A stretch of 32,188 nucleotides of DNA, from NCBI RefSeq assembly GCF_017877055.1, contig NZ_JAGIPG010000009.1:1-32188 (forward strand). The letters are read 5' to 3'. Under the pieces are notes generated by a model. The model was not told the DNA's origin, made no database searches, and worked only from the letters and a program-made list of their open reading frames with translations. Positions 25,069-32,092 of this stretch are shown piece after piece (positions within the stretch are counted from its first letter, which is position 1; every line of letters starts with the position of its first letter). Source of the DNA: Neorhizobium galegae (GTDB lineage: Bacteria; Pseudomonadota; Alphaproteobacteria; Rhizobiales; Rhizobiaceae). The position numbers and the translations under genes were made by a program.

Positions 25069-25167
25069 TCACGGTGCGCATAGTTGCTCGTCGATGTCCA
25101 GATTGGGCTCGATGTCACCCTTCGCCGCGCCCCGCTCGTAGGACAGCAATGCGCCAATAACGGACAT
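25069..25167 (-). CDS. small ORF of 32 codons before the S41 gene, unrecognised
   Basis: The frame MSVIGALLSYERGAAKGDIE... ends three bases before the S41 start codon, so the two would be translationally coupled if it is translated. No ribosome-binding site is visible before its ATG and no family is recognised. It could be a leader peptide or the relic of a longer gene. It lies downstream of the Rrf2 palindrome in the S41 direction. Confidence 0.3.
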   Translation of the reverse strand: MSVIGALLSYERGAAKGDIEPNLDIDEQLCAP

Positions 25168-25192
25168 GCGTAGTTTGATGATTTACAGCGCA

Positions 25193-25225
25193 AGATAATA
25201 AGGATACCATATATCCTTATTATCT
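25193..25225. promoter_or_regulatory. palindromic operator between Rrf2 and S41 genes
   Basis: AGATAATAAGGATA (25193-25206) and TATCCTTATTATCT (25212-25225) are perfect 14-base arms with spacer CCATA. The core GGATA-N5-TATCC recurs twice at 28568-28601. It lies 25 bases before the Rrf2 start, so autoregulation plus control of the divergent S41 gene is the simplest reading. Confidence 0.82.
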
Positions 25226-25250
25226 CTTTTCGAAAGTCGGATTGGTCTTA

Positions 25251-25739
25251 ATGATCCTTAAAAGCCAGGTGGAATGGGCGTTACACTGTTGCGCCATCCT
25301 TTCAGGCCTGCCCGAAGGCCGCTACCTGTCGACCAAGGCGCTCGCGGAATTGCATGGTCTGCCCAAAGAGTATCTTTCCAAGGCACTGCAAAGCCTGTCG
25401 CAGGCTGGGCTGGTGCACACGACGCTGGGACCCTCAGGCGGATACAGACTGGCCAAACCGGCCGCCGAGGTGACGTTTCTCGACATCATTGAAGCGGTCG
25501 AAGGAAACGGACGAACCTTCGTTTGCAACAACATTCGCGCCAACAATCCGTGCCGTCCCGAAGGCTATTGCGAAGTAGGCTCATGCGCAATTGCCCGTGT
25601 CATGTGGGAGGCCGACGAGGCGTGGCGAACCAAGCTCCGCAGCGTGACACTTGCAGAGCTGGGACAGGTGCTCGAAAGCGAAATTCCGCCGCAAATCTGG
25701 AATGGCACATTCGAATGGGTACTGGACCGCGCTGGTTGA
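25251..25739 (+). CDS. Rrf2-family transcriptional regulator
   Basis: 162 residues from the ATG at 25251 (MILKSQVEWALHC); the longer frame needs a TTG at 25242. The winged HTH has STKALAELHGLPKEYLSKAL followed by QSLSQAGLVHTTLGPSGGYR and LAKPAAEVTFLDIIEAVEG, fully typical of Rrf2/IscR/NsrR. In the sensor region Cys92, Cys101, Cys107 and Cys112 fall where iron-sulfur Rrf2 proteins carry three Cys, so a redox- or cluster-sensing role is possible. Its promoter holds a 14-bp-arm palindrome. Its stop abuts the stop of the convergent MscS gene (TGATCA). Confidence 0.95.
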   Translation: MILKSQVEWALHCCAILSGLPEGRYLSTKALAELHGLPKEYLSKALQSLSQAGLVHTTLGPSGGYRLAKPAAEVTFLDIIEAVEGNGRTFVCNNIRANNPCRPEGYCEVGSCAIARVMWEADEAWRTKLRSVTLAELGQVLESEIPPQIWNGTFEWVLDRAG

Positions 25740-26750
25740 TCAACGCTCGGGGGAAGGCATGGTCCGGCCCAGAGCCATGCCAACCCAGGGATAGAGATAA
25801 CTCTGCGGCGGCGGAGCGAATTCCAGCCCGTTGGCGGCACACTGCTCATAGACCACATCGATTACCCCGTTTCGGGCTGGTACTCGGTCGGCCGGGTGTG
25901 GAACCCTGAACTGAAGTTCAACTTCGATGCCAATCGCATCCATCCCCTTGACGGCGACGATCGGCTGGGGGTCTTGAACGATGCCTTTGCAAGTCTTCAA
26001 AGCCGTAACGATCACCTCTGCTACGAGGGATGGCCGATGCGTCGCCGCGATCCTGAGGGGAAGAACAAGGAGGTGCGACTCGTCCGGACGCGTGAGGTTG
26101 GTAAGGGTGACCTTGGCGAGCGCACTGTTGGGAAGGACGACGATATTGTGCGCTGGCGTGAGGACATGCGTCGAGCGCCAGTTGGTTTCGACCACCCGGC
26201 CTTCGGTCCCGTCGCCGAGCTGAATCCAGTCGCCGATGGTGAACGGCCGGCCAAGCGTGAGCGCGACGCCGGAGAAGAGGTCACCGAGCGTGTTTTGAAG
26301 CGCGAGGCCGACGATGATGGCCACCAGACCGGACGTTGCAACCAGGGTGCCGATAGGTGCCCCGAAAACAAAGCCGACGATCGACAGGGTCACGCCGAGA
26401 TAGACTGCCGCAACGATCAGGTCCTGAATGAGCCGAGCCTCCTGCGGTCGGCGGTCCAGCACGATGTAGAGGCGCACAAAGCCTATCGAGGCCCAGGCCA
26501 GATGGACCCACCAAAGGACGCGTGCTGACGTTCCCGGAAAACTGCCGCCTCCCGCGGCCCCCGCTCCGTAGACCCGGTACGGCATGATGCCACTGGACAT
26601 CATGGCCACTGTCATCGCAACGAAGAAGACGATCTGGACGATCAACCTCGCTGTCGGTCGGTCTCGACCTTGCAGGTGCCAGACGATAATGCCCAGCACC
26701 CCGAGCAAATTGACGATTGCCAGAGCAAGAACCGTATGATCATCGAACAT
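25740..26750 (-). CDS. small-conductance mechanosensitive channel (MscS family)
   Basis: 336 residues. Several N-terminal spans are visible (LALAIVNLLGVLGIIVWHL, LIVQIVFFVAMTVAMM, VLWWVHLAWASIGFVRLYIV, DLIVAAVYLGVTLSIVGFVF), then the pore helix and MscS core: GLVAIIVGLALQNTLGDLFS, then GRPFTIGDWIQLGDGTEGRV and NWRSTHVLTPAHNIVVLPNS (about 140-215). It releases solutes on membrane tension in the family. It is last in a co-directional run after AhpD-like, NmrA-like and cupin genes (41 bases after the cupin), probably co-transcribed. The N-terminal part is longer than E. coli MscS. Confidence 0.93.
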   Translation of the reverse strand: MFDDHTVLALAIVNLLGVLGIIVWHLQGRDRPTARLIVQIVFFVAMTVAMMSSGIMPYRVYGAGAAGGGSFPGTSARVLWWVHLAWASIGFVRLYIVLDRRPQEARLIQDLIVAAVYLGVTLSIVGFVFGAPIGTLVATSGLVAIIVGLALQNTLGDLFSGVALTLGRPFTIGDWIQLGDGTEGRVVETNWRSTHVLTPAHNIVVLPNSALAKVTLTNLTRPDESHLLVLPLRIAATHRPSLVAEVIVTALKTCKGIVQDPQPIVAVKGMDAIGIEVELQFRVPHPADRVPARNGVIDVVYEQCAANGLEFAPPPQSYLYPWVGMALGRTMPSPER

Positions 26751-26791
26751 GAACGTGCCTCGCTGCTCGGGGTGCCGACATCGGCAGGACC

Positions 26792-27202
26792 CTACTTCTT
26801 CAAAGGGAAGGTCAAGTTCTTCTGGTCGGTGTCAACCACAAACACGGCCAGAAGCTTTGCAGGTTTTGTCTTGCTGCCATTCTCGCTGACACCGTGGCGA
26901 TCCCCCGGCATCTCCCAGAAGTTCTCGCCTGAATGATAGACTTTGACGGGGCCGTCGTTGACCTGGCTACGGATGGAGCCTTCCAGTACCGTCGCGTAGA
27001 TGAACGCGGAGTCGGGATGCATATGCGCCTCGGAAGATCCGCCTGGGCCATATTCGACAAGAACGCCCTTCATGCTTTTGCCCGGAACATTCGGCAGTTC
27101 GTGCTGGAAGACGAGCGTAACCTTCGAGGAGCTGTCGTCGGCTGCCGCGATGCCGGACAACAGCACGGCGAAGGCAAATGCGGCGGGAATGCACTTCTTC
27201 AC
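26792..27202 (-). CDS. secreted cupin-domain protein
   Basis: 136 residues from a GTG at 27202 (frame MKKCIPAAFAFAVLLSGIAA after initiation), preceded by AAAGGAA; the longer frame would not expose the signal. The signal peptide ends near IAAADD. The cupin has EAHMHPDSAFIYATVLEGSI as motif 1 (HxH metal ligands) and GENFWEMPGDRHGVSEN as motif 2 with a further His. Its role is unknown; single-domain periplasmic cupins of this type often accompany oxidoreductase genes. It follows the NmrA-like gene by 44 bases. Confidence 0.88.
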   Translation of the reverse strand: MKKCIPAAFAFAVLLSGIAAADDSSSKVTLVFQHELPNVPGKSMKGVLVEYGPGGSSEAHMHPDSAFIYATVLEGSIRSQVNDGPVKVYHSGENFWEMPGDRHGVSENGSKTKPAKLLAVFVVDTDQKNLTFPLKK

Positions 27203-27246
27203 AACGGAATTCCTTTCATGCGTATGGTTTGAGGACGAGCGAAGCG

Positions 27247-27999
27247 TCATTTGCGAGCGGACGTTGCGAACCACTGTTCAAAAGTGATCTTGCCAAGTTG
27301 GGGATTGTTGTCGGAGACCAGCGAACCGTCGTCGAGCCGTGCGCCAAAGTAGCGAGCTTCCGGATCGGCTTCGACGAGGCGGGAGTCGCCTATTGCCTTC
27401 AAGTAGCGAGCGACGAGGTCGCTCAGACGCCAACGTTCCGGGCCGGCGATCTCGATGGTGCCGTTGACGGGAATGGCAAGTGCCGCGGCAGCCATCGCAT
27501 CCGCGACGTCATCCGAGGCGATCGGCTGCACATAGGCGGGAGACAGGTGGACCTTGTCGCCGACAGAACTGGATTGGGCGATGCCGCCGAGGAATTCCAT
27601 GAACTGTGTCGAGTGAACGATCGTGTAGGGGAGCCCGCCGGCCTTGATGAGCGTTTCCTGGGCGAGCTTGCCACGGAAGTAGCCGCTTTCCTGCAAGCGT
27701 TCGGTGCCGACCACGGAAAGGGCGATATGATGTTTCACGCCCGCGAGCTTCTCCGCCGCCAGCAGATTGCGGCCGGACGTTTCGAAGAAATCGAGCACGG
27801 CCTTGTCTTCGAAGGACGGCGAATTGGCAAGATCGAGCACGACCTCCGCGCCCGCTAGCGCTTCGGCAACGCCCGCGCCCGTGATCGTGTTGACGCCCGT
27901 ATTCGGAGAGGCGGCGATGACCTCGTGGCCCTTGCTACGGAGGCGTTCGACAGTTTTTGAACCGATAAGGCCGGTCCCGCCGATGATGACGATTTTCAT
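27247..27999 (-). CDS. NAD(P)-binding NmrA/atypical SDR protein
   Basis: 250 residues from the ATG at 27999 (MKIVIIGGTGLIGS, with AGGAGAACC upstream); an upstream in-frame start adds 13 unsupported residues. The dinucleotide motif GGTGLIG occupies residues 7-13, and ALSVVGTERL and KLAQETLIKAGGLPYTIVHS place it in the NmrA/atypical short-chain dehydrogenase group, where the usual YxxxK is modified (Tyr near SGYFRGK). It is expected to sense or use NAD(P)H in the cytoplasm. It follows the AhpD-like gene by 70 bases on the same strand. Confidence 0.9.
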   Translation of the reverse strand: MKIVIIGGTGLIGSKTVERLRSKGHEVIAASPNTGVNTITGAGVAEALAGAEVVLDLANSPSFEDKAVLDFFETSGRNLLAAEKLAGVKHHIALSVVGTERLQESGYFRGKLAQETLIKAGGLPYTIVHSTQFMEFLGGIAQSSSVGDKVHLSPAYVQPIASDDVADAMAAAALAIPVNGTIEIAGPERWRLSDLVARYLKAIGDSRLVEADPEARYFGARLDDGSLVSDNNPQLGKITFEQWFATSARK

Positions 28000-28069
28000 G
28001 GTGGTTCTCCTGGCGCAGCCCGCTCGCGGACTGCGCAAAAGTCAAATTGGGGGAAGAAGGATCGGTGAC

Positions 28070-28549
28070 TTAGTTCAGGCCGGCCTTGTCGAGCCCATAG
28101 AGCTTGTCAGCCGAGCCGGGCACGACCTTAAAAGCGATGCTTGCGCGGTTCCAGGCGTTGATGGTCATGATCGAGAAGGTCAGGTCGGAAATTTCCTTTT
28201 CCGACAATTGCCCGCGGACACGTTCATAAAGTTCATCCGGAATGCCGCCCTCGGGCAGTTTCGTGACAGCTTCTGTCCAGGCCAAAGCCGCACGCTCCCG
28301 CGGTACGAAGAGATTGGATTCGCGCCAGATGGCGACATGGTAGACGCGAAGCTCGCTCTCGCCATGGATTTTCGCTTCCTTGACGTGCATGTCGAGGCAA
28401 AAGCCGCAGCCATTGATCTGCGATGCGCGGATGTTGACGAGGTCGCGGGTTTTTTGCTCGATCACGCTCTCGCCCGTAGCCATGCTGAGGTCGAGCAGCT
28501 TCTTGAACAGTTCCGGGGATTGTTGGGCGTAGTTGAGGCGCTGCGTCAT
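28070..28549 (-). CDS. AhpD-like/carboxymuconolactone-decarboxylase-family protein
   Basis: 159 residues from the ATG at 28549 (MTQRLNYAQQSPELFKKLLD), with GGAGAG four bases upstream; the ATG at 28561 lacks a site. Residues 34-56 have the AhpD core motif TRDLVNIRASQINGCGFCLD, with Cys48-G-F-Cys51 and His55, the disulfide pair and base of alkyl-hydroperoxidase-like proteins. The family reduces peroxides or acts on small carbonyl compounds. It is the first gene of the AhpD/NmrA/cupin/MscS run and starts 14 bases from the double GGATA-N5-TATCC operator. Confidence 0.94.
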   Translation of the reverse strand: MTQRLNYAQQSPELFKKLLDLSMATGESVIEQKTRDLVNIRASQINGCGFCLDMHVKEAKIHGESELRVYHVAIWRESNLFVPRERAALAWTEAVTKLPEGGIPDELYERVRGQLSEKEISDLTFSIMTINAWNRASIAFKVVPGSADKLYGLDKAGLN

Positions 28550-28562
28550 CTGTCTCTCCATA

Positions 28563-28606
28563 ATTAAGGATATAAAACATCCTCATGGATATAAAATATC
28601 CTTAAT
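28563..28606. promoter_or_regulatory. double GGATA-N5-TATCC operator before the AhpD-like run
   Basis: GGATA-TAAAA-CATCC (28568-28582) and GGATA-TAAAA-TATCC (28587-28601) are spaced 19 bases apart. The outer ATTAAGGATAT (28563-28573) and ATATCCTTAAT (28596-28606) are a perfect 11-base inverted repeat around both. The core matches the palindrome before the Rrf2 gene. The site lies between the AhpD-like gene and the divergent LysR gene. Confidence 0.8.
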
Positions 28607-28679
28607 AACTGGACAGTAAAGCGCATTGTGCCTAGAATGCTGGCATGAGGCCTATGTCGAAAAGTATGAGGGGACGGTG

Positions 28680-29606
28680 ATGGAGATCGTATCGGCTTTG
28701 AAAACCTTCCTTCGCGTCGCCGAAACCGGATCCTTCTCGGCGGCCGCCATCGATCTGGGCTTGACCCAGCCCGCCGTCTCACGACAGGTCTCAGCGCTTG
28801 AGGCACATCTCAATGTCAGGCTCCTTCATCGAACGACCAGTGCACTGGCTTTGACGGCCGAAGGCGAGCGAACGATCCCCATGGCGTTGAAAGTGGTCGA
28901 GGCGGTGGACGCGCTCGGAGAAGCCCACATTGCCGGAGGCGCGGCGGTGGTGGGCAAAGTGAAGCTGAGCCTGCCCGCGCCGCTCGGCCTCTACATGAGC
29001 GACCGCCTTCCGAGCTTTCTCAAGGGCCATCCCGGGCTTTCCATTGAGCTGATCTTCCGTGAAGAGCCCTCGGATCTGGTGGGCGACGGCATCGACCTTG
29101 AAGTGCGCCTTGGGCAGGTCAGTGACAACAGCCTGATGTGCCGCCGGATCGGCTGGACGACCGCCTTCCTCGTGGCTGCGCCTTCCTATTTGAGAGACCG
29201 GACCGCACCGGAAAGGCCCGACGCGGTCAACGATCATGACTGCATCTGCTATAATCGGGCAGGTGATAGCCGCGCTTGGTCTTTCTCCGACGGTGCCGAG
29301 GACGTGCATTTGCGAATATCGCCAGGGCTCATCGCCAACAATTCTGTTGCCGTTCACCGCGCAGCGCTGTCGGGAGGAGGCCTCGCGGTCCTTTCACACA
29401 TCCTGGCAGGCCCGGATATCGAGAACGGACGCTTGGAGAAATTGATGCCGGAATTTCCGCCGATGCGACTGCCCATCAACGTGGTGTATCTATCACGTCG
29501 AAACATGCCTTCACGCGTCCGCGTCGTGCTCGATTTTCTGGTGGAGGCCGTTCGCGAGGACCCGCTCATGGCCTCGCAGGTAGACGATAGGCAAGACGTC
29601 AACTAA
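28680..29606 (+). CDS. LysR-family transcriptional regulator
   Basis: 308 residues from the ATG at 28680 (MEIVSALKTFLRVAETGSFS, GAGGGG upstream). The HTH TFLRVAETGSFSAAAIDLGL is followed by TQPAVSRQVSALEAHLNVRL (about 10-48), and the effector domain has DLVGDGIDLEVRLGQ and AAPSYLRDR. It is divergent from the AhpD-like run with 130 bases between starts, so it may respond to or control that run as well as the Rrf2 protein; its upstream region includes the double GGATA operator. Pairing of CrgA-type LysR genes with NmrA or AhpD genes is common in proteobacteria. Confidence 0.94.
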   Translation: MEIVSALKTFLRVAETGSFSAAAIDLGLTQPAVSRQVSALEAHLNVRLLHRTTSALALTAEGERTIPMALKVVEAVDALGEAHIAGGAAVVGKVKLSLPAPLGLYMSDRLPSFLKGHPGLSIELIFREEPSDLVGDGIDLEVRLGQVSDNSLMCRRIGWTTAFLVAAPSYLRDRTAPERPDAVNDHDCICYNRAGDSRAWSFSDGAEDVHLRISPGLIANNSVAVHRAALSGGGLAVLSHILAGPDIENGRLEKLMPEFPPMRLPINVVYLSRRNMPSRVRVVLDFLVEAVREDPLMASQVDDRQDVN

Positions 29607-29749
29607 GGGCTCTTCAAAAGCGGCCATGGCAAAAAAAAGCTAGGACATCACGGCAGCTTCGCTGCCAATAGTGGTTTATTTTGACTTTATTCGACGTCGT
29701 CGCCCGGATCGCTGACCGAGCTGGTGACATCCCGGACGGACTTATCGTG

Positions 29750-29926
29750 TCAATCCGGTGGCAGCCTGCAGGCAAGATAGTCGCGCATCTGCTGGAGTGC
29801 ATCCTCGCGTGCGAGTCCGTCGGACCGCAGGCCCAGACGCAGCCAGAGCCCATCGATCAGCGCGGTGATGGCGAGGGCTCCATGCTCGCATTCGTCAGCG
29901 GGCACGAGTGCAACCATTGCGGACAT
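29750..29926 (-). pseudogene. betI: BetI/TetR C-terminal fragment
   Basis: A 58-residue frame, SAMVALVPADECEHGALAIT then ALIDGLWLRLGLRSDGLARE followed by DALQQMRDYLACRLPPD, matches the C-terminal end of BetI-type TetR repressors (ALIDGLWLR is the characteristic block). A stop codon lies directly upstream in frame, and the DNA-binding domain is missing, so it is a relic. No bet genes are nearby. Confidence 0.75.
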
Positions 29927-29980
29927 CGTGGCGGTTGGACCTTAGAGCCCATGACCTCTGTCAGTGCAACGAAAACGGCA

Positions 29981-30841
29981 CTAGAGATTGGCCTTCAGGA
30001 ACGTGCTCATGGTCTCGGGCGCGTGTCCGAGCATCCTGGCCAGCGTAGGGTCAATGGCCCTAAATTCCCCTGCACGAGCTGCGCGGTAATATCCCAGCAT
30101 GACGGCAATGGAGCCACCCGGCATGCCTGCTTTGCGCGCTGTCGCTTCCATGCTCTCCTCGCTCACAACTGCCCGTGCGATCGGCTTGCCCAGCACTCTC
30201 CCTGCGAGTTCTGCGATATCGGCAAGATTCAGTGCCTCGCTGCCCGTCAGCGGCGGGGTGGGGCCGTCGATCACCTCGTTCCCGGCGAGCAGGGCAGCGT
30301 CGGCGGCCGCGAGGTCGTCATGCGTCGCCCATGCAACCTTGCCGTCTTCCGGACCTTCCAGCTTGCCCGCGTCGAAACCGTGTTTGTTCATCATCAGCGC
30401 ACTTGCCGCATAGAAACCATGACGCATTGCCGTCCAGGCAATTCCCGACTCCGCCAGCATGTTCTCCGTGGCGGCATGATCTCGGCCAGGCGGGAAATGA
30501 GAAGTAGCGGAGCTTGACACCTGACTTGTGTAGAAAATGCGCTCTACGCCAATTTCGCGTGCGATACGTATGGCGATAGCATGCTGTTCCAACGGGTCGC
30601 CACCTGTTGCAGCGGCGTTGGAGGAGATCAGGAGAAGACGCCTGGCACCGGTCCAGGCGTGGCGCAGACTCGCGGCGTCGCTGAAATCCCCTTGGCGCAC
30701 GCGAACTCCGCTTGCCTCGATATCCGAAACCTTTTTCGGATCACGCACGCTGACGCCGATCTCGTCGGCAGGCACATGAAGCAGCAGGTTTTCTACGACC
30801 TTGCGGCCGAGCTTGCCAGAGGCACCCGTGACAATGAACAT
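29981..30841 (-). CDS. NmrA-like NAD(P)-binding oxidoreductase (QOR2/YtfG type)
   Basis: 286 residues. The N-terminus MFIVTGASGKLGRKVVENLL has the GASGKLG dinucleotide loop (residues 6-12). DFSDAASLRHAWTGARRLLL then ISSNAAATGGDPLEQHAIAI follow the E. coli QOR2 (YtfG) pattern, and AGIAWTAMRHGFYAASALMM-like sequence (AESGIAWTAMRHGFYA) completes the fold. It is probably an NADPH-dependent quinone reductase or NADPH sensor in the cytoplasm. SD AGGAA lies seven bases before the ATG. It is divergent from the LysR gene at 30952, which probably controls it. It is only distantly similar to the other NmrA-like protein here. Confidence 0.92.
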   Translation of the reverse strand: MFIVTGASGKLGRKVVENLLLHVPADEIGVSVRDPKKVSDIEASGVRVRQGDFSDAASLRHAWTGARRLLLISSNAAATGGDPLEQHAIAIRIAREIGVERIFYTSQVSSSATSHFPPGRDHAATENMLAESGIAWTAMRHGFYAASALMMNKHGFDAGKLEGPEDGKVAWATHDDLAAADAALLAGNEVIDGPTPPLTGSEALNLADIAELAGRVLGKPIARAVVSEESMEATARKAGMPGGSIAVMLGYYRAARAGEFRAIDPTLARMLGHAPETMSTFLKANL

Positions 30842-30951
30842 TGCTCTATTCCTTCAGTTTGATGCCATTGCTCGGACGATAGCTACTGAAGCCAACCTAA
30901 TTGCCGTTCATTTAATTGATAATCCGCCAGATCTCGAATAGCCTGTTCTCT

Positions 30952-31860
30952 ATGAAGAACAATGTGCCGCCGAACGACCTTCAGGTGTTTCTGACTGTGC
31001 TGAACGAAGGAGGTTTCCGGGCTGCAGCAAAACGGCTGGGCGTCGCGCCTTCGAAAATAAGCACGACGGTCTCGCGGATCGAGAAGCAACTCGGTGTGGC
31101 GCTTCTCCTGCGAACCACCCGGAGTATCCGGGCCACGGAACAAGGTCAGGCACTGGCAAGCCGCATCCAGCCTTTAATGATCGAAATGGACGCGGCTTGT
31201 CTGGAAACGGCGCGCTCGACGGACGTCGTACAAGGGCGCTTGAAACTCAACGTTCCAGGTGCGGTCATGCCGGACATCCTGCCGCGTCTCATCGTGGAAT
31301 TCCAGCAAAGGCATTCGAAAGTAGAAGTCGAGATCGTGATGGAGAACAGTCTCGTCGACATCGTCGAGGCAGGATGTGACGCGGGCATCCGCTATGGCGG
31401 GTCTATCGAGAAAGATATGATCTCCATTCCGATTGGTCCTCGTCTCCAGCAGATGGCGCTTGCAGCGGCCCCGTCCTACATCGAGAAGCACGACCAACCT
31501 GAAAATCCAGCCCAACTGACGGACCACTACGCGATCCGATACAGGTTGCCCGGCGGACCGCTTCTTCCCTGGGCGTTGCGAAACGGAGACAAAACGGCAA
31601 ACGTGAAGCCTTTGACGCGCCTGGTTCTGAGCGTCAATGCATTGAACACGGGATTGAGCTACGCTCGAGCCGGACTGGGTATCATCGGCACCTTCCGCAA
31701 CTGGCTTGACGATGACTTCCGTGCAGGGACTCTGGTTCCCGTACTGCGCGACTGGTGGGCTGAGCAGGAGGGGCCACGCCTCTATTATCCAAGGCGCTTC
31801 ACATCCACGCCGCTGCGTGCATTCATCGATGTCTGCCGGAGCGAAACCATGACGAGGTAA
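30952..31860 (+). CDS. LysR-family transcriptional regulator
   Basis: 302 residues from the ATG at 30952 (MKNNVPPNDLQVFLTVLNEG); a TTG at 30916 in frame would add 12 residues. No strong ribosome-binding site is visible for either. The HTH GFRAAAKRLGVAPSKISTTV is followed by SRIEKQLGVALLLRTTRSIR (about 21-60), and the effector domain has IVEAGCDAGIRYGGS and APSYIEKHD. The pattern is the CrgA-like LysR group. It is divergent from the QOR2-like gene (110 bases between starts), the usual target arrangement for that group, where quinones or other electrophiles are common effectors. Confidence 0.93.
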   Translation: MKNNVPPNDLQVFLTVLNEGGFRAAAKRLGVAPSKISTTVSRIEKQLGVALLLRTTRSIRATEQGQALASRIQPLMIEMDAACLETARSTDVVQGRLKLNVPGAVMPDILPRLIVEFQQRHSKVEVEIVMENSLVDIVEAGCDAGIRYGGSIEKDMISIPIGPRLQQMALAAAPSYIEKHDQPENPAQLTDHYAIRYRLPGGPLLPWALRNGDKTANVKPLTRLVLSVNALNTGLSYARAGLGIIGTFRNWLDDDFRAGTLVPVLRDWWAEQEGPRLYYPRRFTSTPLRAFIDVCRSETMTR

Positions 31861-32092
31861 ACCGCTGTCATTCCTCCGCTTCGGGCCGATCCCAGACCTT
31901 GCCGCCGAGTATCGACATGTACGCTTTCTCATTGGGTATCCTGGTAGCGGACAGTCTGCAGTCGCCCCCAAATCAGCCATCCCATCCCAGCCAAGTTCAT
32001 GGGTTGATTAGAAAATCCGGTACCTGAGATTGTAACGATGAGGGCTCAGCATTCTGCGCGGAGGCGTCGCCTTAACCGGCTGGTGCGGATCG
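31861..32092. other. intergenic, no gene assigned
   Basis: A minus-strand reading at 31868-31935 gives NEKAYMSILGGKVWDRPEAE before a stop, which resembles a protein C-terminus but belongs to no family I recognise. No promoter-like or repeat structure stands out. Confidence 0.4.

Noticed and set aside
29652..29666. hairpin GGCAGC-TTC-GCTGCC after the LysR gene as a terminator
   Set aside because: The stem is only six bases and no T run follows on either strand.
30898..30918. TAATTG repeated twice 15 bases apart as a LysR operator
   Set aside because: A six-base AT-rich repeat is too weak alone; no T-N11-A dyad stood out.
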